Of a DNA stretch of 33,016 nucleotides, positions 16,481 to 24,421 are shown one piece after another. The stretch comes from an uncultured Clostridium sp. (GTDB lineage: Bacteria > Bacillota > Clostridia > TANB77 > CAG-508). The stretch covers positions 1-33,016 of the forward strand of contig USDF01000016.1 in the NCBI GenBank assembly GCA_900553405.1, read 5' to 3'. The notes below the pieces were generated by a model, which saw only the letters and a program-made list of their open reading frames with translations, did no database searches and had not been told where the DNA came from. The position numbers and the translations under genes are program-made. Within the stretch, counting starts at the first letter, position 1. Every line of letters begins with the position of its first letter.

Positions 16481-17677
16481 TTATAAATTTTCAACTATTT
16501 GTTTTGTGTCTCTTGCTATTACTAGTTCTTCATTTGTAGGAACTACCCATACTTTTATTTTAGAATCTGGTGTAGAAATTTCTACCTCTTCTCCTCTACA
16601 ATTGTTTTTTCCTAAATCAATCTTTACTCCAAGCCATTCTAGATTTTCACAAATCATTTTTCTAATATTTATTTGATTTTCACCAATTCCTGCTGTGAAT
16701 GCAATTACGTCTATTCCTTGCATTGAAACCCCATATTTTGCAATATATTGTGCAACTAGGTAGCAATATGCTTTTCTTGCAAGTATTGCTCTTTCGTTTC
16801 CTTCATCAGCTTCTTTTTCGATATCTCTAAAGTCTGGACTCACTCCAGAAATTCCAAGAACTCCTGATTCTTTATTTAAAATTGTATCTATTTCATCAGG
16901 TGTTAATCCTTCTTTTCTCATTAAAAATGTAACTATTGAAGGATCTAAATCTCCACTTCTAGCACACATTGGAATGCCAGCAACTGGTGTAAATCCCATT
17001 GATGTATCTACAGATTCTCCATTTAATACTGCACATAAACTTGCTCCTTGTCCTAAATGACATACAACTGTTTTTAATTCTTCTTTTTTCTTTCCAATTA
17101 ACTCAGCAACTCTTGCAGATACATATCTGTGGCTTGTTCCATGGAAACCATATTTACGTATTTTATATTTTTCATAATATTTGTATGGTACTGGATAAAT
17201 GTATCTTTCTTTAGAAATAGTGTGATGAAAAGCTGTATCAAATACTGCTACCATTGGTTTTCCTGGCATTATTTCTTTGCAAGCTTTTATTCCGTTTATT
17301 GTTGGTGGATTATGAATTGGTGCTAATTCTGTTGTTTTTTCTATTTCTGCAATTACTTCATCTGTAATTAATACAGATTTGTCAAATATATCTGTTCCAT
17401 GTGGTATTCTATGTCCTATTGCATTTATTTCATTTAAATCTTTTATTACTCCGTAATCTTTATGTTGTAATTGTTCAAGCATAATTTCAAAAGCTTCTTT
17501 GTGTGATGATACAGGATGTTCTATTAGGTATTTTTCTCCTGCTACTTTATGTGTTACAAAGCTATTTTTCTGACCTATTCTTTCATAATTTCCTTTTGCC
17601 AATACTTGTTCATTTTCCATATCTATTAATTGATATTTTAAAGATGAACTTCCACAATTGATAACTAAAACTTTCAT
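16481..17677 (-). CDS. Acetate kinase paralogue with altered substrate pocket
   Basis: 398 aa from the ATG at 17677 (AAGGA about 10 bases upstream; an in-frame TTG at 17686 is too near the SD). It is a close paralogue of the acetate kinase at 20311-21510, sharing the stretch QLIDMENEQVLAKGNYERIG. Catalytic positions are kept: Asn7, Arg90, Asp147, His179, an Arg in ARSGDLDPS and the Glu in TNEELVIARD. But GHRVVHGGE is GHRIPHGTD here, and APLHNP is APIHNP. Two positions that line the acetate pocket in Methanosarcina acetate kinase (Val93, Leu122) are therefore Pro92 and Ile121. It may prefer another short acyl chain. Confidence 0.88.
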   Translation of the reverse strand: MKVLVINCGSSSLKYQLIDMENEQVLAKGNYERIGQKNSFVTHKVAGEKYLIEHPVSSHKEAFEIMLEQLQHKDYGVIKDLNEINAIGHRIPHGTDIFDKSVLITDEVIAEIEKTTELAPIHNPPTINGIKACKEIMPGKPMVAVFDTAFHHTISKERYIYPVPYKYYEKYKIRKYGFHGTSHRYVSARVAELIGKKKEELKTVVCHLGQGASLCAVLNGESVDTSMGFTPVAGIPMCARSGDLDPSIVTFLMRKEGLTPDEIDTILNKESGVLGISGVSPDFRDIEKEADEGNERAILARKAYCYLVAQYIAKYGVSMQGIDVIAFTAGIGENQINIRKMICENLEWLGVKIDLGKNNCRGEEVEISTPDSKIKVWVVPTNEELVIARDTKQIVENL

Positions 17678-17736
17678 TAAATTCAATTCCTTTCTTATTT
17701 GTTTAATTTTTTTAACTAAACTTTAATTCTTTTGTT

Positions 17737-17765
17737 ATTATAACCATAAAAACGAAAAAGCACAA
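17737..17765 (-). promoter_or_regulatory. Promoter of the acetate kinase paralogue
   Basis: The minus strand reads TTGTGC (17765-17760), a 17-base spacer and TATAAT (17742-17737). The spacer begins TTTTTCGTTTTT, closely resembling the pta promoter spacer (TTTTTCTTTTTT). Confidence 0.7.
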
Positions 17766-17780
17766 TAGATTTTAAAGTAA

Positions 17781-17816
17781 AAAATAAAAGATGGGGAATT
17801 TCCCATCTTTTATTTT
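17781..17816. terminator. Bidirectional terminator-type hairpin
   Basis: A 15-bp perfect stem (arms 17781-17795 and 17802-17816, core AAAAGATGGG / CCCATCTTTT) with a GAATTT loop and T-rich flank lies 5 bases after the ankyrin gene stop. Confidence 0.85.
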
Positions 17817-17821
17817 TGGAT

Positions 17822-18331
17822 TTAAATTGATTCATCCGCATCAAGCAAAACTTTCAAAACTTTGTACATTTTGCCATCACTTGCAATTTCAAAAACATAA
17901 TCATTCTTTACATGAACATCTGCACCTTTACTGATTAAGAATTTTACTACTTCAGCTTTTTCAGCTTCTGTACAAGTTGCGCTAGATGCGTTAACAGCTC
18001 TTACTATTGGTATATCCTCTCCTTTATTAACATCAAAGTTATATTGTTCAACCAATAATTTTATTAAACCTAACATACCTAAATCTATAGCATAGTAAAA
18101 GGTGTTATAGTCAACTTTCGCCCCTAAAAGTACAAGAAGTTCAAATAATGTTGAATCTTCTTTTTCTCCTGCTTTAAAATATAGATCTCTTTGTTGTTTA
18201 AGCAAATTAGTTATACTAATTGCTTTAATCTTTTCAGGATTTTGCCGAACTAATTCCATTGCTTTTTGCAGGTTTTCCTCGGTAATCGAAGAATTAAATT
18301 CCTCTTGACTTTTTTGTGCTGCTTCTATCAT
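17822..18331 (-). CDS. Ankyrin-repeat protein
   Basis: 169 aa from the ATG at 18331, preceded by AGGAGG at 7 bases. The first 60 residues are helical and charged; after that come ankyrin-type units, e.g. LFELLVLLGAKVDYNTFYYA, GMLGLIKLLVEQYNFDVNKG and EVVKFLISKGADVHVKND. No enzymatic domain or signal peptide is present, so it is probably a cytoplasmic protein-binding partner. It contains one of the few in-frame CGG codons (18247-18245, in LVRQN), here followed by C and read through without a shift. It has its own promoter and terminator. Confidence 0.82.
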   Translation of the reverse strand: MIEAAQKSQEEFNSSITEENLQKAMELVRQNPEKIKAISITNLLKQQRDLYFKAGEKEDSTLFELLVLLGAKVDYNTFYYAIDLGMLGLIKLLVEQYNFDVNKGEDIPIVRAVNASSATCTEAEKAEVVKFLISKGADVHVKNDYVFEIASDGKMYKVLKVLLDADESI

Positions 18332-18388
18332 ATTTTTTCCTCCTATATACATTTGTTTTATAGAATATTAATTGTTTACAATATGTTT

Positions 18389-18417
18389 ATTATACATTAG
18401 TTTTATGTAAAATGCAA
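18389..18417 (-). promoter_or_regulatory. Promoter of the ankyrin gene
   Basis: The minus strand reads TTGCAT (18417-18412), a 17-base spacer and TATAAT (18394-18389), about 58 bases before the start codon. Confidence 0.7.
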
Positions 18418-18420
18418 TAG

Positions 18421-18442
18421 AAAAAGGCGTATTTTATACGCC
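18421..18442 (-). terminator. Terminator of the ubiquitin-like surface protein gene
   Basis: A 7-bp GC-rich stem (GGCGTAT / ATACGCC) is followed by TTTTT on the minus strand, 23 bases after the stop. Confidence 0.85.
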
Positions 18443-18465
18443 CTCTAAATTGTTTTAAAATAATA

Positions 18466-20244
18466 CTATTTGTTTTTTCTTTTGAAAAAGCTAGTTACTA
18501 TCCCTATAATTGAAGTAAAAAATGCAACTACATACCAAGTTATATTATCACCTGTTTTCGGATTATTTATTGTTTTAGTCTCTCTTTCTTTTTCTTCTAT
18601 TACTTGTTTTTCTTTCTCAGATTGTTGGTCTTTATTCTTATCTTCGTTTGAAATTGTCTCATCTTCATCTGATTTATTATTAATTTCTTTGTCATCTTTC
18701 TTTGTTTCATCTTCTTTTTTCTCATCTTGTTTTATTTCATCTTTTTTGTCTTCATCTTGCTTTGTTCCATTATTTTTATTATCATCTTTTTTATCTTCGT
18801 TTTCTTTATTATTCTCATCTTTTTTTGAATCGTTTATTAATTTATATGTAGCTTTTATATCAATATCTTTGTCTGCACAAGTAATATCTAATTCATTATT
18901 ACTGATTTCATTTGTTTTATTAATTCCATTCACTAATACTTTTTCAATTATATATTTGTTTCCTAGATTAAATTTAATTTTTACTTTTTCGCCAGACATT
19001 GATGTAATATTTTTACTTTCTATAACATTTCCATCATTTTCTGCAATCATATTAATTTCAATTTTAGTATATACATTTATTGTTTCATCCATTTGTATAT
19101 TATAATCAGCAAGGGTTCTTTCATCGTTTAATTTTTTATTTTTATACATTATTATCATCTTATCTACTGGAATATTTGTCTTTTCAGAATACCTCATCTT
19201 TACATTTTCTATACTATCTCCACTTTCAAGTCTGATTGGTATTTTTATTCCTCTTATGGTATCTTCAATAGTTATGAATTTATGCATAAAAACATCTATT
19301 ACATCATTTTTTGTTATATTTGATGAGTCTAATATTGTGTCATCTAAAAGTTCTTTATTGTTTACAAATACTGCTCTTGCACCTGTTTCTTCTTTTAGTT
19401 TAGCTATTGTATATGGTTTAGGAAGAATTATTTTTTGTGTATCACGTGAACTATCTATATATACATTATACGCATAGTATAAATTGTCAACATTTCTATT
19501 TTCAAATATACTTCCGTCTAACCAATTTAATATAAATCTATGACTTCCGCATATAGATCCATTGAAGATACTTTTAATAGTTTCCCATTTATTTTCAGAT
19601 AAATCAATATCAGAACTAAATTTTATTCCTTTTCCTGAAAAAGTCATATTTTCTTCATTTACTAGATGTGCAAGTCCAGCCATTTCTTTAGCTGTATTAA
19701 TTTGATATGTTGCTGATGATGGATTACTAGTATACCAAGATATGTCATAATTATTAGTATCTAGCCAACTTGCTGCAAATGTATTATAAGGGAAAAGTAT
19801 CACTCCTGTTATAATAGCTGCAGTAGCTGTTTTTGTAAGAACTTTTAATATTTTATTTGTTGGGAATTCTATTACTTTTGCATCGCTAAAATTATATTCA
19901 CCTTTATGGCTAAGTGAAATACTATAAATTGACTCAGAAGTTTGATTTTCAAAAGTGAATTTATAGAATTGTCCATCATTTTTATATGGAATTCTTAATA
20001 TACAATAATCACTTTTGTTGCATTTTTTTCTTTTTCTAAGAACACCATTAACATCAATATATAGCTTATCTTCTACCATCATTTCTCTTTCAAAAGCAGT
20101 TATAGAATCTCTTAAACTTTCAGTAAAGAAAACATATTTATCTTTTGAAATTATTTTTTTATCTTGCATTATTTTTTTGACATTTTCTTTTGATGTATAG
20201 TGATAAATATACTTTATTTTTGGGTTTACCCTTTCTATAATCAT
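18466..20244 (-). CDS. Cell-wall-anchored protein with ubiquitin-like domains
   Basis: 592 aa from the ATG at 20244 (GGAGG 6 bases upstream; an ATG at 20268 lies inside a hairpin). Order: residues 1-126, a possible ADP-ribosyltransferase-like (HYD1-type) domain with IYHYTSKENVKKIM; 132-159, an internal signal-peptide-like hydrophobic segment ending TFAAS; 160-255, a surface-protein module (SDIDLSENKW); 262-322, a degenerate ubiquitin-like unit; 323-395, a clear ubiquitin-like domain with DSIENVK and RTLADYNIQ; 396-470, a beta-rich module; 471-560, a Lys/Asp/Glu linker; then NPKTG at 561-565, a hydrophobic helix and KRKNK. It should be exported and linked to peptidoglycan by a sortase (none in the window). 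There is no C-terminal Gly-Gly. The role of the N-terminal domain is uncertain. Confidence 0.8.
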   Translation of the reverse strand: MIIERVNPKIKYIYHYTSKENVKKIMQDKKIISKDKYVFFTESLRDSITAFEREMMVEDKLYIDVNGVLRKRKKCNKSDYCILRIPYKNDGQFYKFTFENQTSESIYSISLSHKGEYNFSDAKVIEFPTNKILKVLTKTATAAIITGVILFPYNTFAASWLDTNNYDISWYTSNPSSATYQINTAKEMAGLAHLVNEENMTFSGKGIKFSSDIDLSENKWETIKSIFNGSICGSHRFILNWLDGSIFENRNVDNLYYAYNVYIDSSRDTQKIILPKPYTIAKLKEETGARAVFVNNKELLDDTILDSSNITKNDVIDVFMHKFITIEDTIRGIKIPIRLESGDSIENVKMRYSEKTNIPVDKMIIMYKNKKLNDERTLADYNIQMDETINVYTKIEINMIAENDGNVIESKNITSMSGEKVKIKFNLGNKYIIEKVLVNGINKTNEISNNELDITCADKDIDIKATYKLINDSKKDENNKENEDKKDDNKNNGTKQDEDKKDEIKQDEKKEDETKKDDKEINNKSDEDETISNEDKNKDQQSEKEKQVIEEKERETKTINNPKTGDNITWYVVAFFTSIIGIVTSFFKRKNK

Positions 20245-20256
20245 AAAATACCTCCA

Positions 20257-20288
20257 TATAAAGGGCATAATTTCATATGCCCTTTATA
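20257..20288. terminator. Hairpin between acetate kinase and the surface protein
   Basis: 13-base perfect arms (20257-20269 and 20276-20288, core AAAGGGCATA / TATGCCCTTT). It follows the ackA stop by about 22 bases and ends just before the SD of the next gene. The T-run is weak, so it may attenuate rather than fully stop transcription. Confidence 0.55.
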
Positions 20289-20310
20289 ATTTCAATATAA
20301 ATTATTTTCC

Positions 20311-21510
20311 TTATTTTACTAAATTAGCTGTATCTCTTGCTATCATTAATTCTTCTTCAGTTGGAACTATCCAAACTTTTACTTTAGAATCTTTTGTAGA
20401 AATTTCTCTTTCTTCTGCTTTTACATTATTTGCCTCTAAGTCTAATTCTACTCCCATCCATTTTAATTGTTCACAAATCATTTTTCTTTCATCTGGTCCT
20501 CTTTCTCCAACTCCACCAGCAAATGCTATTACATCTACACCATTTAGTGCAACTGCATATTTAGCAATATACTCTGCAATTATATATGCATAAGCTTCCA
20601 TTGCTAATTTGCTCTTTTCAGCGTGTTCGTCATTTGCATCTATAGAAGCTAGTAAATCTCTATTGTCTGCTGAGTATTCGCTCATTCCTATTAATCCAGA
20701 TTCTTTATTTAATATTTTTTCTACTTCATCAGGTGTTAATCCTTCTTTTTTCATTAAGAAAGTAACTATTGATGGGTCTAAATCTCCAGAACGTGTTCCC
20801 ATTGCAATACCTGCAAGTGGTGTGAATCCCATTGATGTATCAACAGATTTACCATTTAATACTGCACATAGACTTGCTCCTTGTCCTAAATGACATACTA
20901 TTGTTTTTAATTCTGTAACTGGTTTTCCTACTAGTTCAGCAACTCTTGCAGATACATATCTGTGGCTTGTTCCGTGGAATCCGTATTTTCTTACACCATA
21001 TTTTTCATAATACTTATATGGTATTGGGTAAATATATCTTTCTTCTGGTATTGTTTGATGGAATGCTGTATCAAATACTGCTACATTTTTCTTACCTGGC
21101 ATAACTTTCATACAAGCTTCAATTCCTGTTAAAGCTGCTGGATTATGTAATGGTGCTAAAGGAATACATTCTCTAATTGTATCTATTACTTCGTCTGTAA
21201 TTACAACTGATTTATTGAATTTTTCTCCTCCATGAACAACTCTATGTCCTACTGCTGAAATTTCGTCTAATGATGAAATTACTCCATGTTCACTATCTGT
21301 AAATTGTGAAAGTACAAAAGAAATAGCTTCTTCATGATTTTTTGCATCTATTTCATATTTGTATTTTTCTCCACCTACTTTGTGAGTTACAAAAGAACCT
21401 TCCATTCCAATTCTTTCATAATTTCCTTTTGCTAATACTTGTTCATTTTCCATATCGATTAATTGATATTTTAGTGATGAACTACCACTATTTAATACTA
21501 AAATTTTCAT
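20311..21510 (-). CDS. ackA: Acetate kinase
   Basis: 399 aa, canonical. It has NSGSSSLKYQL at the start, GHRVVHGGEKF (Arg90, Val92), APLHNPA (Leu121), FDTAFHQT (Asp147), FHGTSHRYV (His179), TRSGDLDPS and PTEEELMIARDT. It makes ATP from acetyl phosphate supplied by Pta, encoded two genes upstream. The ATG overlaps the stop of the HD gene (ATGA), with AAGGAGG upstream, so pta-HD-ackA is an operon. This is the standard enzyme, in contrast to the divergent copy at 16481. Confidence 0.96.
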   Translation of the reverse strand: MKILVLNSGSSSLKYQLIDMENEQVLAKGNYERIGMEGSFVTHKVGGEKYKYEIDAKNHEEAISFVLSQFTDSEHGVISSLDEISAVGHRVVHGGEKFNKSVVITDEVIDTIRECIPLAPLHNPAALTGIEACMKVMPGKKNVAVFDTAFHQTIPEERYIYPIPYKYYEKYGVRKYGFHGTSHRYVSARVAELVGKPVTELKTIVCHLGQGASLCAVLNGKSVDTSMGFTPLAGIAMGTRSGDLDPSIVTFLMKKEGLTPDEVEKILNKESGLIGMSEYSADNRDLLASIDANDEHAEKSKLAMEAYAYIIAEYIAKYAVALNGVDVIAFAGGVGERGPDERKMICEQLKWMGVELDLEANNVKAEEREISTKDSKVKVWIVPTEEELMIARDTANLVK

Positions 21511-22298
21511 TTTATTTCCTCCTTAATTTTGTTTCTTATATATGTTTTTGCGCATTTTCTTATATCTTCCATTTTTTGCTTTGTATCATTATTCTGGTAT
21601 TCAATTCTATCTATTAGAATATCTATGTAATTATGTTCATATACATATTTTAAAGATATATCAAAGTTTAAATCAAATATAAAAGCAATTACACAAATCC
21701 AATAATCAATTATTGTTTTTCTATCTTCCAATTTTATACATTTTTTCTGCATAAAATCTTCATATACTTTTTGACTAATTGTCTCATAATTTATAGTATC
21801 TTTATTATATATTTTAGGGAACATATCTTCAAATTTATCTTCTTGCTTAACTCTAAAATTATCAATTTTATCTGCATCTCTTATTATATTACAATGCATC
21901 AATTCGATATCACTTAATCCCTCTTCTACTTTAAATTTGTTATGATTATATATTGATTTATTAATTATATTATCATATTTTCTGTTTTCTACAAATTTGG
22001 ATATTAAGAATTTTTCTCCAAATAGCACTTTTACTCCAAATTCGGCATGTTCTATATTTTTATCACTAAATTCATTAAACTCTTTTATTTGTTCAAATCT
22101 TCCTATATCATGCAATAATGCTATTATTTTTGCAAGTTCAATATTTTCTTTATCTAGCCCCAAGCCTATTGCTATATATTCACTTTTTTTAACGACTTCA
22201 TATGTATGTTTTACCTTTAGTTTAATGCTTCCATTTTCTAAATCATAGTCTTTTAAATATTCTTTGAAACTTTCCTGTGCTTTAATAAAATCAATCAT
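21507..22298 (-). CDS. HD-domain phosphohydrolase
   Basis: 263 aa from the ATG at 22298 (AAGGAAA just upstream; an in-frame TTG further out overlaps this SD). HD-domain metal ligands are His31 (KHTYEVV), His63-Asp64 (LLHDIGRF), His84, a further His in YNHNKF near 115, and an Asp in RDADKIDNF. Such enzymes hydrolyse nucleotides or other phosphate esters; the substrate is not evident. Its place between pta and ackA, with overlapping stop and start, is notable and suggests a link to acetyl-phosphate or nucleotide metabolism (inference). Confidence 0.85.
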   Translation of the reverse strand: MIDFIKAQESFKEYLKDYDLENGSIKLKVKHTYEVVKKSEYIAIGLGLDKENIELAKIIALLHDIGRFEQIKEFNEFSDKNIEHAEFGVKVLFGEKFLISKFVENRKYDNIINKSIYNHNKFKVEEGLSDIELMHCNIIRDADKIDNFRVKQEDKFEDMFPKIYNKDTINYETISQKVYEDFMQKKCIKLEDRKTIIDYWICVIAFIFDLNFDISLKYVYEHNYIDILIDRIEYQNNDTKQKMEDIRKCAKTYIRNKIKEEIK

Positions 22299-22321
22299 AC
22301 AATTTTCCTTCAAGATTTATA

Positions 22322-23320
22322 TTACATACTTTGTGCTTGAACTGCTGTAATTGCAACAACTCCAGCTATATCTTCTGCACTACATCCTCTTGATAAATCA
22401 TTTACAGGTCTTGCAATACCTTGGCAAAGTGGTCCATAAGCTTCTGCTTTTGCAAATCTTTGAACTAATTTATATCCTATATTTCCAGCATCTAAATCTG
22501 GGAATATTAAAGTATTTGCTTCGCCTTTTAATGGGCTTCCTGGTGCTTTTGAAGCTGCAATTTCTGGTATAATTGCTGCATCTAATTGTAGTTCACCATC
22601 TGCAATTAACTCTGGCACTTTTTCTTTTAATAATTTAGTTGCTTCTACTACTTTATCTGTAAGTGGTGAATGTGCACTTCCATAACTTGAATATGAAAGC
22701 ATTGCAACCTTTGGCTCTTTTCCAACTAATTGTTTAAAACTCTTAGATGATGAAATTGCTATTTCTGATAATGCTTCTGGATCTGGATATTCATTTAAAC
22801 CACAGTCTCCGAAAACAAATGCTCCATTTTCACCATATTCACAATTTGGAACTACCATAAAGAAAAATGCTGATACAAGTTTTGTTCCTGGTGCTGTTTT
22901 TAATATTTGAAGTGCTGGTCTTAAAGTATCTGCTGTAGAATGACAAGCACCTGATACTAATCCATCTCCGTCACCTTGTTTTACCATCATCATTCCAAAA
23001 TATACATTGTCTTTCATTATTTCTTTTGCTTTGTCTAATGTCATACCTTTTGCTTTTCTTAATTCATAAAATTTTTCTGCATATTCACTGAATTTATCTG
23101 ATTTTAAAGGATCTACAATTTTTGCTTTTGATATGTCTATATTATTTTCTTGTGCTAATTTTTTTATTTCTTCTTTGTTTCCTATTAATATAATATCGCT
23201 ATATCCTTCTTTTAAGACTTGTTCAGTAGCTTTTATAACACGTAAATCATTACTTTCTGGTAATATAATTGTTTTTATATCTTGTTTTGCTCTTTGTTTT
23301 ATATTGTTTATAAAAGACAT
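22322..23320 (-). CDS. pta: Phosphate acetyltransferase
   Basis: 332 aa, the short single-domain Pta. It carries IILPESNDLRVIKA, VSGACHSTADTLRPALQILK, GDCGLNEYPD, MLSYSSYGSA and FPDLDAGNIGYKLVQR. It converts acetyl-CoA and phosphate to acetyl phosphate, which AckA then uses to make ATP. The SD is AGGAGG and the promoter lies at 23357-23385. First gene of pta-HD-ackA. Confidence 0.96.
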   Translation of the reverse strand: MSFINNIKQRAKQDIKTIILPESNDLRVIKATEQVLKEGYSDIILIGNKEEIKKLAQENNIDISKAKIVDPLKSDKFSEYAEKFYELRKAKGMTLDKAKEIMKDNVYFGMMMVKQGDGDGLVSGACHSTADTLRPALQILKTAPGTKLVSAFFFMVVPNCEYGENGAFVFGDCGLNEYPDPEALSEIAISSSKSFKQLVGKEPKVAMLSYSSYGSAHSPLTDKVVEATKLLKEKVPELIADGELQLDAAIIPEIAASKAPGSPLKGEANTLIFPDLDAGNIGYKLVQRFAKAEAYGPLCQGIARPVNDLSRGCSAEDIAGVVAITAVQAQSM

Positions 23321-23356
23321 CTTACCTGTTTCCTCCTTTTAGTTTAATACTTTAAT

Positions 23357-23385
23357 ATTATATAAGGAAAAAAGAAAAAGTACAA
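23357..23385 (-). promoter_or_regulatory. Promoter of pta
   Basis: The minus strand reads TTGTAC (23385-23380), a 17-base spacer and TATAAT (23362-23357). The spacer start TTTTTCTTTTTT resembles that of the second acetate kinase promoter. Confidence 0.75.
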
Positions 23386-23433
23386 GTCATTTTCATAAAT
23401 TTTTATATTGCTATATATAAATTTTTACAATAA

Positions 23434-23470
23434 AATAACACCTATAATATTTATTATTAAAGGTGCTATT
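23434..23470 (-). terminator. Terminator of cwlJ-gerQ
   Basis: Arms AATAACACCT and AGGTGCTATT with one G-T wobble on the minus strand, followed by a T-rich tract, 38 bases after the gerQ stop. Confidence 0.65.
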
Positions 23471-23507
23471 TTTCATTATCACATTTAAATATAATATAAA
23501 TCTATTT

Positions 23508-23828
23508 CTACCAATATCTATTATTTATGGCATACGTTCCTGTTGTTGAAATAGTAATGAATTTAATAGAATATATGTCACAATATACTAAACTATCATT
23601 TTCAAAAGAACGAAGAAGAATGTAACTTGCTCCTACATCTTCTAAAATTCCTATTCTATCTACCAAATTATTAGTTCCAATTAAAAATTCAACTCTCATT
23701 AGTCTTCCTATTTGACTTCTTAAAAATGCTGGAGTATATATGTTATTTGTTAATATTTCTGGGCTGTTTGAGTTTATTTGAACTCCACCATGCATTTGTC
23801 TATTTTCATTATTTGTAATTTCTTGCAT
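23508..23828 (-). CDS. gerQ: GerQ-like spore coat protein
   Basis: 106 aa. The C-terminal half (about 32-95) matches the GerQ/YwdL layout: FLRSQIGRLMRVEFLI, then a central DRIGILEDVGASYILLRSF and a final VYCDIYSIKFITI. The first 30 residues are polar and Asn-rich. In Bacillus, GerQ is a coat protein needed for CwlJ function in germination. Here cwlJ lies 19 bases upstream on the same strand, which strongly supports the call. The SD is AAAGGAA. Confidence 0.8.
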   Translation of the reverse strand: MQEITNNENRQMHGGVQINSNSPEILTNNIYTPAFLRSQIGRLMRVEFLIGTNNLVDRIGILEDVGASYILLRSFENDSLVYCDIYSIKFITISTTGTYAINNRYW

Positions 23829-23847
23829 AAAATTTCATTCCTTTCAT

Positions 23848-24294
23848 TTAAGTATTTGCGTAACTAGATGTTGGCCTATAAAAGCAGTGGTCACCAAGTC
23901 TTGTATGAAATGTACCTGAACCATTACGAGGAAATGTAGAATCGCAATTTGGCTTAAATGGGTTTAAGTACCACAAACATTCTCCTATATCGTTTAGTCT
24001 ATTTCCGGCAATTGCCCAATCTGCAATATTATAATGTATATCTGTTGGATTCATATTATATATATTTTGAGGATTGTACATGTTATACAATTGTTCTCTT
24101 ACGCAGTCAAACTGACCTTGTTGAAAGATTATATTTCTAATACTTCCCCCCTGTGATATTCTTGCATATTCACCATATGGTATATTTACTCTATTCATTA
24201 CAACAGATGCAACTGCTCTCATTCCATTGTCTCCTTCTCCTCCCGCTTCGCACTGCACTATTCTTGCTAACAATTCTCTATCTGAATACGCCAC
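23848..24294 (-). CDS. cwlJ: Spore cortex-lytic cell wall hydrolase, CwlJ type
   Basis: 148 aa from a GTG start with AGGGGAG upstream. It is a single Hydrolase_2 (SleB/CwlJ) domain: ELLARIVQCEAGGEGDNGMR with the catalytic-type Glu16, AVASVVMNRV, QFDCV, and WYLNPFKP near the end. There is no signal peptide or peptidoglycan-binding domain, which separates CwlJ from SleB. It degrades spore cortex during germination with GerQ encoded next. This pair marks the organism as a spore former. Confidence 0.9.
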   Translation of the reverse strand: MAYSDRELLARIVQCEAGGEGDNGMRAVASVVMNRVNIPYGEYARISQGGSIRNIIFQQGQFDCVREQLYNMYNPQNIYNMNPTDIHYNIADWAIAGNRLNDIGECLWYLNPFKPNCDSTFPRNGSGTFHTRLGDHCFYRPTSSYANT

Positions 24295-24388
24295 TTTTCT
24301 TCACTCCCCTTGTATTATAATATGATTTTTTCTAATATGTGTGTTAGAAATACGGCAAGGAAATTAATACTTTTATTTTATAATATAA

Positions 24389-24421
24389 AATAAAAACAAG
24401 TATTTTCTACTTGTTTTTATT
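24389..24421 (-). terminator. Terminator overlapping the end of the DUF4362-like gene
   Basis: 14-base perfect arms (24389-24402 and 24408-24421, core AAAACAAGTA / TACTTGTTTT) with a TTTTC loop. The last codons and stop of the gene at 24407 form part of the stem. Confidence 0.8.

Noticed and set aside
18245..18247. Possible CGG frameshift in the ankyrin gene
   Set aside because: The frame-zero reading stays coherent on both sides; the codon is followed by C and the +1 frame closes soon, so CGG is read in frame here.
20245..20268. Upstream ATG extending the ubiquitin-like surface protein by 8 codons
   Set aside because: The ATG sits inside a 13-bp hairpin and has no SD; GGAGG serves the ATG at 20244.
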